A stretch of 64,000 nt of DNA, from the NCBI RefSeq assembly GCF_005222915.1, contig NZ_STFX01000008.1, positions 62,001 to 126,000 of the forward strand. The letters are read 5' to 3'. Positions 34,875-45,613 of the stretch are shown here, piece after piece. A program made the position numbers and the translations under genes. Numbering within the stretch: the stretch's first letter is position 1; every line of letters begins with the position of its first letter. This DNA is from Rhizobium sp. FKL33. Lineage in GTDB: Bacteria; Pseudomonadota; Alphaproteobacteria; Rhizobiales; Rhizobiaceae. The notes under the pieces were generated by a model. That model had not been told where the DNA came from. It did no database searches and saw only the letters and a program-made list of their open reading frames with translations.

Positions 34875-35353
34875 TGGAAGCACAACGCAAGATCGACAGC
34901 ACCTTCTGGGACCGCGCCAGCGAACTCGAAGTGCTCACCTACGATATCGCCGGAGAAACACTGGCCATCGAAGCCATCCGCGTGCGGGAAATCCTCGATC
35001 TCGTGCCTGAAACGCCGGTGCCCGGCGCCCGGCCGTTCGTCGCCGCCGTCATCAATTTCCGCGGCCGGGTCATCCCGCTCGCGGACATCACCCAGGCCTT
35101 CGGCATGGAGACGAGCAAGACAACCAAGGACACGCGGATCATCGTGATGGAGCTGGACCTCGACCTGGACAGCGAGCCGGTCCTGATCGGCATCCGCACC
35201 GACAAAGTCTACGAGGTCACCACATTGACCAAAACCGCCAGCGAGCCGCCGCCTTCGGTCGGCATGCGCTGGCGACCGGATTTCATCGACTGCCTGGTGA
35301 AGCGGGGCAACGACTTCATCATCGTGCCGAACATGAGAGCAATCTTCAAATAG
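34871..35353 (+). CDS. cheW: Chemotaxis coupling protein CheW (first copy)
   Basis: A 160-residue CheW-domain protein with an N-terminal extension of about 18 residues. Typical motifs: YDIAGETLAIEAIRVREIL, PFVAAVINFRGRVIPLADI and LIGIRTDKVYEV. It links CheA to receptors. It overlaps the cheA stop (ATGATG) and is followed by the receptor array. A second, distinct cheW lies after the receptors. Confidence 0.94.
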   Translation: MMEAQRKIDSTFWDRASELEVLTYDIAGETLAIEAIRVREILDLVPETPVPGARPFVAAVINFRGRVIPLADITQAFGMETSKTTKDTRIIVMELDLDLDSEPVLIGIRTDKVYEVTTLTKTASEPPPSVGMRWRPDFIDCLVKRGNDFIIVPNMRAIFK

Positions 35354-35401
35354 CACTGCATGGAGCGGGGGCTCCGAATACATCCTAAAAGGGGTTGGGT
35401 T

Positions 35402-37081
35402 ATGTCTTTGACGATTAAAACGAAATTGGGGGTGGCCTTCGGCTTCCTCATCATTCTTATGGTGGCGACGGCCGGATATGCTATCTTCACGCTCGGCGCT
35501 TTCAACACGACGATCAGCGACGTGCTGAACGGACCTGCAGAGCGGCTCAAGACCGCGCAGGCCATCGATATCGAACTTCTGCAGATGATCCGCCAGCAGA
35601 AGAACCTGCTGCTCGCCACCGATGCAGAAGAGCGCGCCAGCACCATCGAGAAGGGCAACGCGGCGCGCAAGCATTTTGAAGAACTGTTGGTCGCCGCCGA
35701 GGGTCTCGCCACCGAGAAGGGTCGTCCGCTCTGGGCCTCGATCCGCGAAAACAGCGATAAATTCATCAAGGGCGACGACTATTCCCGCCAGCGCCTCGCC
35801 GCAGGCGATCTTGCCGGCGCCACCCAGGCGACGGTCGATCTTCGTCCTGCAATCGCAGAGATCGACAAGGTCATCTACGACCTGATCGAGATCGAAAGCG
35901 GCCGCATGCAGGACGCCGAGACCAATGCCGAGGCGCAATATCTTTCCGCCCGCAGCATCATGATCGGCATCAGCGCCGTAGCGCTTCTCATCTCCCTCGG
36001 CGCGGCCTTCTGGATCTCCAAGACGATCTCCGCCGGCCTCACGCGCGCCAACGCCGCTGTCCGCAGCGTGTCGGAAGGCGACCTCACCAAGCTCGCCGAC
36101 ATCACCAGCAAGGACGAGATCGGCGAACTGCTCGGCTATGTCAACGCGATGATCGAGCGCCTGCGCGGCGTCGTCGGCGATGCGCTTTCGGCCTCGACCA
36201 ACGTGTCTTCGGGCAGCCAGGAACTGTCGGCCTCTTCCGAGCAGGTGTCGCAGGGCGCCACCGAGCAGGCTGCCGCCGCTGAAGAGGCCTCGGCTTCGAT
36301 GGAACAGATGGCCGCCAACATCAAGCAGAACGCCGACAACGCCGCCCAGACCGAAAAGATCGCCCGCCAGTCCGCCAAGGACGCGGAAATCTCCGGCGAC
36401 GCCGTCAACCGGGCTGTGGCCGCCATGCAGACGATCGCCCAGAAGATCGGCATCGTCCAGGAAATCGCCCGTCAGACCGACCTGCTGGCGCTCAACGCAG
36501 CGGTCGAAGCCGCCCGCGCCGGCGAGCACGGCAAGGGCTTCGCCGTCGTCGCCTCCGAAGTGCGCAAGCTCGCCGAACGCAGCCAGTCCGCCGCAGCCGA
36601 GATTTCCGACATGTCCTCGGACACGGTGAAGGCCGCGCAGGAAGCCGGCGAAATGCTGTCGCGCCTGGTGCCCGACATCCGCAAGACCGCCGAACTGGTC
36701 TCTGAAATCTCCGCGGCCTGCCGTGAGCAGGACATCGGAGCCTCCCAGATCAACGAGGCGATCCAGCAACTCGACAAGGTCACCCAGCAGAACGCGTCGG
36801 CCTCGGAAGAAATGGCCTCGACCTCGGAAGAGCTCGCCGCCCAGTCCGAAGAGCTGCAGTCGTCGATCTCCTATTTCCGCGTCGAAAACGCGCGGGAAAA
36901 CAACAAGACCGCCGCCGTCCGCAAATCTCCGGCGGCAATCGCCCGGCCTGCCGCCAAGCCGGCTGCCCGCAAGGCCGGTCTCGGCGTCAGCGAACAGCAG
37001 GCCCGCGTGCGCGGCTTCGCGCTGGATCTGAACCATGGCGGCCCCGACAGCGCCGACGACGAGTTCCGCGCCGCCGGCTGA
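35402..37081 (+). CDS. Methyl-accepting chemotaxis protein 1 of the tandem array (one HAMP unit)
   Basis: A 559-residue receptor. Membrane helix about residues 10-32, a four-helix-bundle (4HB-type) periplasmic sensor, second membrane helix about residues 185-207 ([20 protein letters not shown]), one HAMP unit ([20 protein letters not shown]), then the signalling hairpin with [20 protein letters not shown]. The C-terminus has a Pro/Ala linker and the tail motif [18 protein letters not shown] shared with the next three receptors. ATG at 35402 follows AAAGGGG. The region coding for the signalling domain is nearly identical to that of its neighbours, whereas the sensor is not. Confidence 0.95.
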   Translation: MSLTIKTKLGVAFGFLIILMVATAGYAIFTLGAFNTTISDVLNGPAERLKTAQAIDIELLQMIRQQKNLLLATDAEERASTIEKGNAARKHFEELLVAAEGLATEKGRPLWASIRENSDKFIKGDDYSRQRLAAGDLAGATQATVDLRPAIAEIDKVIYDLIEIESGRMQDAETNAEAQYLSARSIMIGISAVALLISLGAAFWISKTISAGLTRANAAVRSVSEGDLTKLADITSKDEIGELLGYVNAMIERLRGVVGDALSASTNVSSGSQELSASSEQVSQGATEQAAAAEEASASMEQMAANIKQNADNAAQTEKIARQSAKDAEISGDAVNRAVAAMQTIAQKIGIVQEIARQTDLLALNAAVEAARAGEHGKGFAVVASEVRKLAERSQSAAAEISDMSSDTVKAAQEAGEMLSRLVPDIRKTAELVSEISAACREQDIGASQINEAIQQLDKVTQQNASASEEMASTSEELAAQSEELQSSISYFRVENARENNKTAAVRKSPAAIARPAAKPAARKAGLGVSEQQARVRGFALDLNHGGPDSADDEFRAAG

Positions 37082-37166
37082 TCCGAACGAAACAGTCCTG
37101 GGCTGCGTCTCGTGGCCCAGGGCACAAATCTGACGACGACAACCTGCATTCAAGGATGCATCACAC

Positions 37167-38975
37167 ATGCGCTTCACGATCAAGGCTAAGTTAGCCGCCG
37201 CCTTTTCTTTGGTGATCCTCATGACAGGGGTCATGGCCTTCATGGCTATTGTCAATCTGTCGTCGCTCAACACCGCAATTACGGACATTATTCAGGGTCC
37301 GGCGGCCAATCTGCGTAACTCCAGCGATCTCTCGGATGCGGTTCTCTACAGCATCCGCGCTGAAAAGAACGCCATCATCAACACAGATCCCACCAAGATC
37401 CAGGGCTATGTTGCGGATGTGAAAGAACGCCGCGCCACGATCGAGCGTTTGTTGAAGGAACTCGATAAGGAACAAAACCCTAAAATCCGCGAGAAAATCG
37501 CCGAGTTCCGGACTCTCCTCTCCGGTTGGTATCCGATCCAGGACCGGGTTATCGCGCTCGCCGTCGAGAACACCACCGAGAGCAACATGCGCGCCGGTGA
37601 AATCTCCATGGGCGAAGGCGCCGCAAACAACACCAACCTCCTCGCGACGCTTGCAGGCTTGAACGAAGAGATCGCCGCCGATCTCAAGCAGACTGACGAA
37701 GCCACGAACGCGCAATACGACAATTCCCGCAACATTTTGATCGGTATTGTCAGTTTCGTGCTTCTGTTCTCTCTCGCGGTCGCTGTCTGGATCGGCGTGG
37801 GCATCAATACGGGTCTCAAGAAGATCAAGGCCGTCGCAGACGCCGTCGCCATCGGCGATCTCGACCAGAACATCGAGATCAAGACCAATGACGAGATCAA
37901 GGACGTCGTGGACACGATCAATGTGATGGTCGGCAATCTGCGCAACACGGCCCAGATCGCCAACCTGATCGCCAATGGCGACCTGACCGTGACGCCGAAG
38001 CCGCTGTCGGACAAGGACACGCTGGGTCTTTCGCTGGAAAGCATGGTCGAGCGCCTGCGCGGCGTCGTCGCCGACGCTATCGCCGCATCGGTCAACGTGT
38101 CTTCGGGCAGCCAGGAACTGTCGGCCTCCTCCGAACAGGTGTCGCAAGGCGCGACCGAGCAGGCCTCCGCCGCTGAAGAAGCCTCCGCTTCGATGGAAGA
38201 GATGGCGGCCAACATCAAGCAGAACGCCGACAACGCCTCGCAGACCGAAAAGATCGCCCGCCAGTCGGCCAAGGATGCGGAAGTCTCCGGCGACGCCGTC
38301 AACCGCGCCGTGGCCGCCATGCAGACCATCGCCCAGAAGATCGGCATCGTCCAGGAAATCGCCCGTCAGACCGACCTGCTGGCGCTGAACGCGGCCGTCG
38401 AGGCTGCCCGCGCCGGCGAACACGGCAAGGGTTTCGCGGTCGTCGCCTCCGAAGTCCGCAAGCTCGCCGAACGCAGCCAGTCCGCCGCAGCCGAAATCTC
38501 GGAAATGTCGACGGACACCGTGAAGGCCGCCCAGCAGGCCGGCGAAATGCTCGCCCGCCTGGTGCCGGACATCCGCAAGACCGCCGAACTGGTCTCCGAA
38601 ATCTCCGCCGCCTGCCGCGAGCAGGACATCGGCGCCTCCCAGATCAACGAGGCGATCCAGCAGCTCGACAAGGTGACCCAGCAGAACTCTTCGGCGTCTG
38701 AAGAGATGGCCGCGACATCGGAAGAACTGGCCGCCCAGTCGGAAGAACTGCAGACCTCGATTTCCTTCTTCAAGGTCGAGCAGAACCATCGCGCCGCGTC
38801 CGCGCCGGTCAAGCGCGCCGCCGCTCATGCCGCGCCTGCGAAAACCCAGCCGCGTCGCCCCGCTGCGCCGTCCCAGGGTGTGAAGGCCCAGCAGGAAAGA
38901 GTGAAGGGATTCGCCCTCAATCTGGACCAGGGCGGGCCAGACGAGAACGATCAAGACTTCCGGGCGAGCGCCTGA
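37167..38975 (+). CDS. Methyl-accepting chemotaxis protein 2 of the tandem array (two HAMP-like units)
   Basis: A 602-residue receptor starting [21 protein letters not shown] 4HB-type sensor sits between membrane helices near 10-30 and 190-212. Two HAMP-like units follow: [20 protein letters not shown] and [20 protein letters not shown]. The signalling hairpin has [20 protein letters not shown] and ends, after a basic Pro/Ala-rich linker, with [18 protein letters not shown]. Separated from receptor 1 by 85 bp with no terminator evident, so the array is probably cotranscribed. Confidence 0.95.
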   Translation: MRFTIKAKLAAAFSLVILMTGVMAFMAIVNLSSLNTAITDIIQGPAANLRNSSDLSDAVLYSIRAEKNAIINTDPTKIQGYVADVKERRATIERLLKELDKEQNPKIREKIAEFRTLLSGWYPIQDRVIALAVENTTESNMRAGEISMGEGAANNTNLLATLAGLNEEIAADLKQTDEATNAQYDNSRNILIGIVSFVLLFSLAVAVWIGVGINTGLKKIKAVADAVAIGDLDQNIEIKTNDEIKDVVDTINVMVGNLRNTAQIANLIANGDLTVTPKPLSDKDTLGLSLESMVERLRGVVADAIAASVNVSSGSQELSASSEQVSQGATEQASAAEEASASMEEMAANIKQNADNASQTEKIARQSAKDAEVSGDAVNRAVAAMQTIAQKIGIVQEIARQTDLLALNAAVEAARAGEHGKGFAVVASEVRKLAERSQSAAAEISEMSTDTVKAAQQAGEMLARLVPDIRKTAELVSEISAACREQDIGASQINEAIQQLDKVTQQNSSASEEMAATSEELAAQSEELQTSISFFKVEQNHRAASAPVKRAAAHAAPAKTQPRRPAAPSQGVKAQQERVKGFALNLDQGGPDENDQDFRASA

Positions 38976-39037
38976 TTTAGACCAGGCGGCGCGACAGGGT
39001 TCCGCGCCGTCTCCATTGGACAACCGAGGAAGCATCC

Positions 39038-40933
39038 ATGCGTTTCACGATCAAAGCCAAGCTAACAGCCGCATTTTCCGTCATCATCGTGATGGTCTCG
39101 GCAATGGCGATTTTGAGCATCACAAACCTGTCCTCGCTCAATACGGCAATTACCGACATGGTGGCCGGCCCGGTGAAAGAGTTATCGCTCTCCAAGGCGC
39201 TGGCGGATGCTATTTCCGACGGCATCCGCGCCGAAAAGAATGCGATCATGAACACGGATCCAGCAGCGATCGCCGGATACAGGACGCATTTTTCTGAAAG
39301 CCGCAAGCAGGCCGAAGCGTCCCTATCCGGTCTGCATGCAAATGCGCCGGAATACCTCAAGGCCCTCGTCGTCGAAATCAAGGCGAACTACATGGACTTG
39401 GCGCGGATTCAGGACCGGATCATCGAACTCGCCACGATCAACACCACCGAAAGCAATGCCGAAGCGGCCAAGCTATCGATGAGCGACGGTGCTCGCTTCA
39501 CAGAGGCGTTGCTCAAGGAAATCGATGAGATCACCAAGCAGATCGAACAGGATCTCAAAAAGACCGACGAGGCTACCAATCAGCAATATGCACAGGCGTT
39601 CAATGCGCTTGCCGGCATGTCGGGCCTACTTCTCATCCTGTCCGTCTCAATCGCGATCTGGATCGCCATGGGTATCGGCCGCGGTCTCAAGTCGGCGGCG
39701 ACCGCGATCAACGCCGTGGCGCTCGGCGATCTGAACTCCGACGTCAAGGTCAAGACCAATGACGAAATCAAGGATCTCGTCGACACCGTCAACGTGATGA
39801 CCGCCAATTTGCGCGGTACGGCCGCCATGGCGGACGAAATCTCCAAGGGCAATCTCGCCGTCGAGATCAAGCTCCTGTCCGACAAGGACACGCTTGGCCA
39901 TTCGATGCGCAATATGGTCCAGAACCTCAACTCTTCGGCCAAGGTGGCGGAAGAAATCGCGAGCGGCAACCTCACGATCAACATCACGCCACAATCCGAA
40001 AAGGATCGTCTCGGCGTGTCCCTGCGCAACATGGTCGATCGCTTGCGCGGCGTGGTCGCCGATGCGATTTCCGCCTCGGTCAACGTTTCCTCAGGCAGCC
40101 AGGAACTCTCGGCATCCTCCGAACAGGTTTCCCAGGGCGCGACCGAACAGGCCGCCGCCGCCGAGGAAGCCTCGGCTTCGATGGAACAGATGGCCGCCAA
40201 CATCAAGCAGAACGCCGATAACGCCGCCCAGACCGAGAAGATCGCCCGTCAGTCGGCGAAGGACGCGGAAAACTCTGGCGACGCCGTCAATCGCGCTGTG
40301 GCCGCCATGCAGACCATCGCTCAGAAGATCGGCATCGTGCAGGAAATCGCCCGTCAAACCGACCTGCTCGCGCTCAACGCAGCGGTGGAAGCGGCACGCG
40401 CCGGCGAGCATGGCAAGGGCTTCGCGGTCGTCGCCTCCGAAGTGCGCAAGCTCGCCGAACGCAGCCAGTCCGCCGCAGCCGAGATTTCCGACATGTCCTC
40501 GGACACCGTCAAGGCTGCGCAGGAAGCCGGCGACATGCTGGCGCGCCTGGTGCCTGATATCCGTAAGACCGCTGAACTGGTGGCCGAGATCTCCGCCGCA
40601 TGCCGCGAACAGGATATCGGCGCAGCCCAGATCAACGAGGCGATCCAGCAGCTCGACAAGGTGACGCAGCAGAACTCGTCGGCGTCTGAAGAGATGGCGG
40701 CTACATCAGAAGAACTGGCTGCCCAGTCGGAAGAATTACAGACCTCGATCGCCTTCTTCCGCGTCGACAACGCAGCGAGAGACGATCGCCGTCAAAAGGC
40801 TCAGCCGGTCAAGCCGGGCTATCGCAAGGACAACAGCATTTCCGCCCAACAGGCGCGCGCGCGCGGTTTTGCGCTTGACCTGCGCCTGGGCGGATCTGAC
40901 CCTGACGACGATCATTTCCGCGAAACAGCGTGA
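39038..40933 (+). CDS. Methyl-accepting chemotaxis protein 3 of the tandem array (three HAMP-like units)
   Basis: A 631-residue receptor ([20 protein letters not shown]). The periplasmic sensor is similar in size to that of receptor 2 but diverged. Three HAMP-like units lie in a row: [38 protein letters not shown] and [20 protein letters not shown]. The signalling hairpin is the same type as in its neighbours, and the tail is [18 protein letters not shown]. It is 62 bp after receptor 2. Confidence 0.95.
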   Translation: MRFTIKAKLTAAFSVIIVMVSAMAILSITNLSSLNTAITDMVAGPVKELSLSKALADAISDGIRAEKNAIMNTDPAAIAGYRTHFSESRKQAEASLSGLHANAPEYLKALVVEIKANYMDLARIQDRIIELATINTTESNAEAAKLSMSDGARFTEALLKEIDEITKQIEQDLKKTDEATNQQYAQAFNALAGMSGLLLILSVSIAIWIAMGIGRGLKSAATAINAVALGDLNSDVKVKTNDEIKDLVDTVNVMTANLRGTAAMADEISKGNLAVEIKLLSDKDTLGHSMRNMVQNLNSSAKVAEEIASGNLTINITPQSEKDRLGVSLRNMVDRLRGVVADAISASVNVSSGSQELSASSEQVSQGATEQAAAAEEASASMEQMAANIKQNADNAAQTEKIARQSAKDAENSGDAVNRAVAAMQTIAQKIGIVQEIARQTDLLALNAAVEAARAGEHGKGFAVVASEVRKLAERSQSAAAEISDMSSDTVKAAQEAGDMLARLVPDIRKTAELVAEISAACREQDIGAAQINEAIQQLDKVTQQNSSASEEMAATSEELAAQSEELQTSIAFFRVDNAARDDRRQKAQPVKPGYRKDNSISAQQARARGFALDLRLGGSDPDDDHFRETA

Positions 40934-41082
40934 GGAATAGCATGCGCAGATGAAATGGACGGCCTCAGCCGCGATCGACCGAAAGACCGATCGCGGCCGA
41001 CCCGCCCGGAATGCAGGACCGGAAATTTCCAACAAGGAAAAACCGGCAAAATGGCAACAGGGAAAACGGGTGGAGTAAAAAC

Positions 41083-43122
41083 ATGCGATTCACGATCAAG
41101 GCAAAACTGGCTCTGGCCTTTACATTAACGATCCTGCTCAGCTGCGCGATGGCGACGGTGGCGATCTTCAATCTCTCATCGCTCAACTCATCTGTGGTCG
41201 ACATTGTCGAGGGACCGGCGACCAATCTGAGAATGTCCTCACATCTGAAAGAGGACGTCTACGCGTCGATCCGTGACGAAAAGAACGCCATCTTGACCGC
41301 CAAGCCTGAAAAGATCAGGGAATATGTCGCAGGCATCAACCAGAACCGCGACGATATCGAAAAAATCCTCCGCACGCTGGACGCCGAAAGCAACCCGATG
41401 ATCCGCGAAGCGGTCGCCGATTTCCGCGACGTGTTGCCGAACTGGGTGGCGAAGCAGGACCAGATCCTCACTCTGGCGACAATGAACACCACCGAGAGCA
41501 AGACACGCGCCGAAACCTTGTCCATGGAAGAAGGATATGAGGCGACCAGAAAAGTCCTCGCGGTGCTGGAAAAGCTCGACGAGCATATTGCAACCGATCT
41601 CAAGGGCACCGAAACGGGCGCCAATGAGCTCTACGCCGAATCCAAAATAGCTCTGATCGCGGCGGTGGCGGCAGGCGTCCTCCTGTCGGTCGGCATCGCA
41701 GTCTGGATAGCCCTCGGCGTCAGCCGCGGCCTCGCCCGGGTCAAGCACGCCGCCGACGCCGTGGCGATCGGGGACCTGAACAACACCGTGGAAGTCGCTA
41801 CGAATGACGAGATCAAGGATCTGGTTGACACGATCAACATCATGACCGGAAATCTCCGCGCCACGGCGACGATCGCCGACCGCATCGCTGCCGGAGATTT
41901 GTCCGTCGAGCCCAAACCGTTGTCCGACAAGGACACGCTCGGCTTCGCGATGAAAAACATGGTCGGCAATCTATCCCAGACCTCAAGCGTCGCCACCCTG
42001 ATTGGCCAGGGCGACCTCTCGGTCGACGTCAAACCACTGTCGGATGCAGACACGCTCGGCATCGCCATGCGCAGCATGGTTCGCAATCTGCGCCAGACAG
42101 CCAGGATCGCCGATCAGATCGCCAATGGCGACCTGACGGTGAAGCCAAAGCCGCAATCGGATCGCGACGTGCTCGGCCTTGCGCTCGAGGCCATGGTGTC
42201 GCGTCTGCGCGGCGTGGTTTCCGACTCTCTTTCTGCTTCGCTCAACGTATCCTCTGGCAGCCAGCAGCTGTCAGCATCCTCCGAACAGGTTTCCCAGGGG
42301 GCGACCGAACAGGCCGCCGCCGCTGAAGAGGCCTCCGCTTCGATGGAGCAGATGGCCGCCAACATCAAGCAGAACGCCGACAACGCAGCCCAGACCGAGA
42401 AGATCGCCCGCCAGTCGGCCAAGGACGCGGAAAACTCCGGCGACGCCGTCAATCGCGCCGTGGCCGCCATGCAGACGATCGCCCAGAAGATCGGCATCGT
42501 CCAGGAAATCGCCCGTCAGACCGACCTGCTGGCGCTCAACGCAGCGGTCGAAGCCGCCCGCGCCGGTGAACACGGCAAGGGTTTCGCGGTCGTCGCTTCC
42601 GAAGTGCGCAAGCTCGCCGAACGCAGCCAGTCCGCCGCCGCCGAGATTTCCGACATGTCCTCGGACACGGTCAAGGCCGCGCAGGAAGCCGGCGACATGC
42701 TCTCGCGCCTGGTTCCCGATATCCGCAAGACCGCCGAACTCGTGGCGGAAATCTCCGCGGCCTGCCGCGAGCAGGACATCGGCGCCTCGCAGATCAACCA
42801 GGCGATCCAGCAACTCGACCAGGTGACGCAGCAGAATTCATCTGCAGCCGAGGAAATGGCCGCGACATCGGAAGAGCTCGCCGCCCAGTCGGAGGAATTG
42901 CAGAACTCGATCGCCTTCTTCCAGGTCGAACAGGCGAATACCCGGGACGACAGAGTCGAGACGAACGACAGGCAACGCGGAGGCAAAGCGGGCTCCGCCA
43001 CGCAGACGCGCCGTCCCGACAACAGCGTAAAGGCCCAGCAGGGACGCGCGCGCGGCTTCGCCTTGGATTTGAGCCATGGAGGGGCCGACAATTTTGATGA
43101 TGATTTCAAGGAGAGCGCATGA
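41083..43122 (+). CDS. Methyl-accepting chemotaxis protein 4 of the tandem array (four HAMP-like units)
   Basis: A 679-residue receptor ([20 protein letters not shown]); ATG at 41083 follows a GGAG site, and an in-frame upstream start at 41011 is less likely. Four HAMP-like units follow the second membrane helix: [59 protein letters not shown] and [20 protein letters not shown]. The signalling hairpin matches its neighbours; the tail is [18 protein letters not shown]. Its stop overlaps the second cheW (ATGA). Confidence 0.95.
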   Translation: MRFTIKAKLALAFTLTILLSCAMATVAIFNLSSLNSSVVDIVEGPATNLRMSSHLKEDVYASIRDEKNAILTAKPEKIREYVAGINQNRDDIEKILRTLDAESNPMIREAVADFRDVLPNWVAKQDQILTLATMNTTESKTRAETLSMEEGYEATRKVLAVLEKLDEHIATDLKGTETGANELYAESKIALIAAVAAGVLLSVGIAVWIALGVSRGLARVKHAADAVAIGDLNNTVEVATNDEIKDLVDTINIMTGNLRATATIADRIAAGDLSVEPKPLSDKDTLGFAMKNMVGNLSQTSSVATLIGQGDLSVDVKPLSDADTLGIAMRSMVRNLRQTARIADQIANGDLTVKPKPQSDRDVLGLALEAMVSRLRGVVSDSLSASLNVSSGSQQLSASSEQVSQGATEQAAAAEEASASMEQMAANIKQNADNAAQTEKIARQSAKDAENSGDAVNRAVAAMQTIAQKIGIVQEIARQTDLLALNAAVEAARAGEHGKGFAVVASEVRKLAERSQSAAAEISDMSSDTVKAAQEAGDMLSRLVPDIRKTAELVAEISAACREQDIGASQINQAIQQLDQVTQQNSSAAEEMAATSEELAAQSEELQNSIAFFQVEQANTRDDRVETNDRQRGGKAGSATQTRRPDNSVKAQQGRARGFALDLSHGGADNFDDDFKESA

Positions 43123-43610
43123 CCATGACCACACAGCAAAGCGAAGCTCAATTTGTGACTTTCAGCCTCGGCGAGGAAGCCTTCGCTGTCCCCGTCGAGG
43201 TCGTCCGGGAAATTCTGGATCATGAGGACGCCTTCAAGATCCCGAATGGTCCCGACTATCTGCTCGGGCTGCGCAATGTGCGCGGCCAGGCGGTCCCCAC
43301 GATCGATCTCAGACTCAAGCTCGGCCTTAGCCGGACGGTGCCGACCGCGCATACCCGCGTGCTGGTGCTCGATGTGCCGCTCAACGACCGCATGCTGACG
43401 CTCGGGCTCGTCGCCGACCGCGTCCATGAGGTCACGCCCTTCCGCTCCGCACAGATCGAGCAGGCGCCGGACATCGGAATTCGCTGGAATTCCGACTACA
43501 TCGCCGGCGTGGTCCGCAAGGAGACGGGTTTCGTGGTCATCATCGATCTGGCTCGGCTTTTGTCGTCTGACGACACAGCCTTCCTCACCCAGCGGAATGT
43601 CGCCGCCTGA
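43119..43610 (+). CDS. cheW: Chemotaxis coupling protein CheW (second copy)
   Basis: A 163-residue CheW-domain protein: [40 protein letters not shown] and [12 protein letters not shown] are the classical coupling motifs. It differs clearly in sequence from the first CheW, so it is not a recent duplicate; the two may link different receptors or play hub and ring roles. Start overlaps the receptor 4 stop by 4 bp. Confidence 0.94.
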   Translation: MTMTTQQSEAQFVTFSLGEEAFAVPVEVVREILDHEDAFKIPNGPDYLLGLRNVRGQAVPTIDLRLKLGLSRTVPTAHTRVLVLDVPLNDRMLTLGLVADRVHEVTPFRSAQIEQAPDIGIRWNSDYIAGVVRKETGFVVIIDLARLLSSDDTAFLTQRNVAA

Positions 43611-43639
43611 CGTCAGATTGTATGCGTGGAGTAACCGGA

Positions 43640-44494
43640 ATGCAGACCGCCCAACGCGTTGCGGCGCCGTCGGAAGACGGCATCAGCAAACGTAATTTCG
43701 AACGGCTGGCCGCCTATATTTATAACTACAGCGGCATCAAGATGCCGCCGAGCAAGCAGACCATGCTGGAGGGACGCCTGCGACGCCGGCTGCGCGCCAC
43801 AGGCCACGCCAACTTTGAACAATATTGTAATTTTCTCTTCAGCCAGGGTGGAATGGAGAAGGAAGCGATCTTCCTGATCGACGCGGTCACGACCAACAAG
43901 ACCGATTTCTTCCGGGAGCCCAACCACTTCCACTTCATGACCCAGAAGGCCCTCCCCGCCTTTCTGAGGTCGGGCGGAAGACGTCTGCGGGTGTGGAGTT
44001 CCGCCTGCTCGACCGGGGCCGAACCCTATACGATCGCCATGGTGCTCGACGACTTCTTTGGCGACCGGCACGACATCGCCTGGAATATCCTCGCCACCGA
44101 TCTGTCGACGGAAGTGCTGCAGACGGCGCGGCGCGGCATCTATCCCCAGGAAATGATCGATCCAGTGCCGGCGGAAATGCGCCGGCGCTATGTGATGACG
44201 GCGGTCGCACGCGAGCGCCGCGACGTGCGCATTACGCCGAAACTGCGTTCCAAGGTCGGCTTTGCCCGTCTCAATCTGATGGACGACGCCTATCCGGTCG
44301 GCGATCCCATGCACATGATCTTCTGCCGCAATGTAATGATCTATTTCGACAAGCCCACCCAGGAAAGGGTTCTCACCCGGCTTTGCGACTGCCTCGAGCC
44401 GGGCGGATTTTTGTTCATAGGCCATTCCGAGACCATCAGCGGCTTCGATTTGCCGCTGAAGACCGTTGCAAACACTGTTTTCCAGAAGGTCTGA
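43640..44494 (+). CDS. cheR: Chemoreceptor methyltransferase CheR
   Basis: About 284 residues from the ATG at 43640 (GGAG site 8 nt upstream; an earlier ATG at 43622 is in frame). N-terminal helical domain ([20 protein letters not shown]), the [10 protein letters not shown] segment, and the SAM-binding region ([20 protein letters not shown], then [17 protein letters not shown], then [11 protein letters not shown]). It methylates receptor glutamates for adaptation. It lies between cheW and cheB as expected. Confidence 0.95.
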   Translation: MQTAQRVAAPSEDGISKRNFERLAAYIYNYSGIKMPPSKQTMLEGRLRRRLRATGHANFEQYCNFLFSQGGMEKEAIFLIDAVTTNKTDFFREPNHFHFMTQKALPAFLRSGGRRLRVWSSACSTGAEPYTIAMVLDDFFGDRHDIAWNILATDLSTEVLQTARRGIYPQEMIDPVPAEMRRRYVMTAVARERRDVRITPKLRSKVGFARLNLMDDAYPVGDPMHMIFCRNVMIYFDKPTQERVLTRLCDCLEPGGFLFIGHSETISGFDLPLKTVANTVFQKV

Positions 44495-44496
44495 AC

Positions 44497-45591
44497 ATGA
44501 AGAAGAAGGTGCGCGTCCTTATCATCGACGATTCCGCCAGCGTCCGTCAGACGTTGACCAGCATCTTCGAGGAAGATCCCGATTTCGAAGTGATGGGCGC
44601 GGCGCAGGATCCGTTCGTCGCCGCCCGGCGCCTGCGGGAAGACGTACCCGACGTCATCACGCTCGATGTGGAAATGCCGCAGATGGATGGCATCACCTTC
44701 CTTCGCAAATTGATGAGTCAGCATCCGCTGCCGGTGGTGATGTGTTCCTCGTTGACCGAAGCCGGGTCTGAAACATTGCTTCAGGCCATGGAGGCCGGCG
44801 CTGTCGACGTGATCCTGAAGCCGAAGATCGGCGTCGCCGATCATCTGGCCGAAACGGCCGATCATATCCGCGCGGTGGTCAAGGGCGCGGCCAGAGCCCG
44901 CGTCGACAATCACCGCCGCTTCCGGGCCACCTCGGCCCCGGCATCCCTCAATCCTCAGGAAAAACTGACGGCGGACGCGGTGCTCCCTCCCCCCACCGGC
45001 AAGGCGATGGCCAAGACGACCGAAATGGTGGTCTGCGTTGGAGCCTCCACCGGCGGTACAGAGGCGCTCAGGGAAATGCTGGAAAAACTTCCGGCCAATG
45101 CGCCCGGCATGGTGATCGTGCAGCATATGCCGGAGAAGTTCACCGCCGCCTTCGCGAGCCGGCTGAATTCGCTCTGCGAAGTCGAGGTCAAGGAAGCCGC
45201 CGACGGCGACCCGGTGCTGCGCGGCCATGTGCTGATCGCGCCGGGCGGGCTGCACACCATGCTGGAGCGGCGCGGCGCGCGCTACCACGTGTCGGTGCGC
45301 AACGGGCCGCTGGTGTCGCGTCACCGTCCATCGGTGGACGTGCTGTTCCGCTCCGCCGCCCGTAACGCCGGCGCCAACGCCATGGGCGTGATCATGACCG
45401 GCATGGGCGACGACGGCGCGCGCGGCATGGAGGAGATGCACAACGCCGGCGCCTTCACGGTGGCGCAGGACGAGGCGACCTCGGTGGTGTTCGGTATGCC
45501 CAAGGAAGCCATCGCCCGGGGCGGCGTCGACCGCATCTCTCCGCTCGAAAACATCGCCCGGGAAATCATGGCGGCGCAGGCGCGGTTCTGA
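44497..45591 (+). CDS. cheB: Chemotaxis methylesterase/response regulator CheB
   Basis: A 364-residue two-domain protein. The receiver domain has the acidic pair Asp11-Asp12 and phospho-acceptor Asp57 ([13 protein letters not shown]). After a linker comes the methylesterase domain with the catalytic Ser in [13 protein letters not shown], His in [15 protein letters not shown] and Asp in [11 protein letters not shown]. It removes methyl groups or deamidates receptors. Start ATG is 2 bp after the cheR stop. No cheD follows; cheB ends the operon. Confidence 0.95.
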   Translation: MKKKVRVLIIDDSASVRQTLTSIFEEDPDFEVMGAAQDPFVAARRLREDVPDVITLDVEMPQMDGITFLRKLMSQHPLPVVMCSSLTEAGSETLLQAMEAGAVDVILKPKIGVADHLAETADHIRAVVKGAARARVDNHRRFRATSAPASLNPQEKLTADAVLPPPTGKAMAKTTEMVVCVGASTGGTEALREMLEKLPANAPGMVIVQHMPEKFTAAFASRLNSLCEVEVKEAADGDPVLRGHVLIAPGGLHTMLERRGARYHVSVRNGPLVSRHRPSVDVLFRSAARNAGANAMGVIMTGMGDDGARGMEEMHNAGAFTVAQDEATSVVFGMPKEAIARGGVDRISPLENIAREIMAAQARF

Positions 45592-45613
45592 ACCGCGCCT
45601 TCCCATATCCGCA

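Noticed and set aside
34748-37288. Very long minus-strand frame under cheA, cheW and receptor 1
   Set aside because: It spans three firmly assigned genes and has no protein-like motif; similar antisense frames occur under each receptor and are caused by codon bias.
36190-42910. Regularly repeated DNA segments that might be read as a large tandem repeat or array
   Set aside because: They are the conserved signalling domains of four separate receptor genes, not non-coding repeats and not CRISPR.
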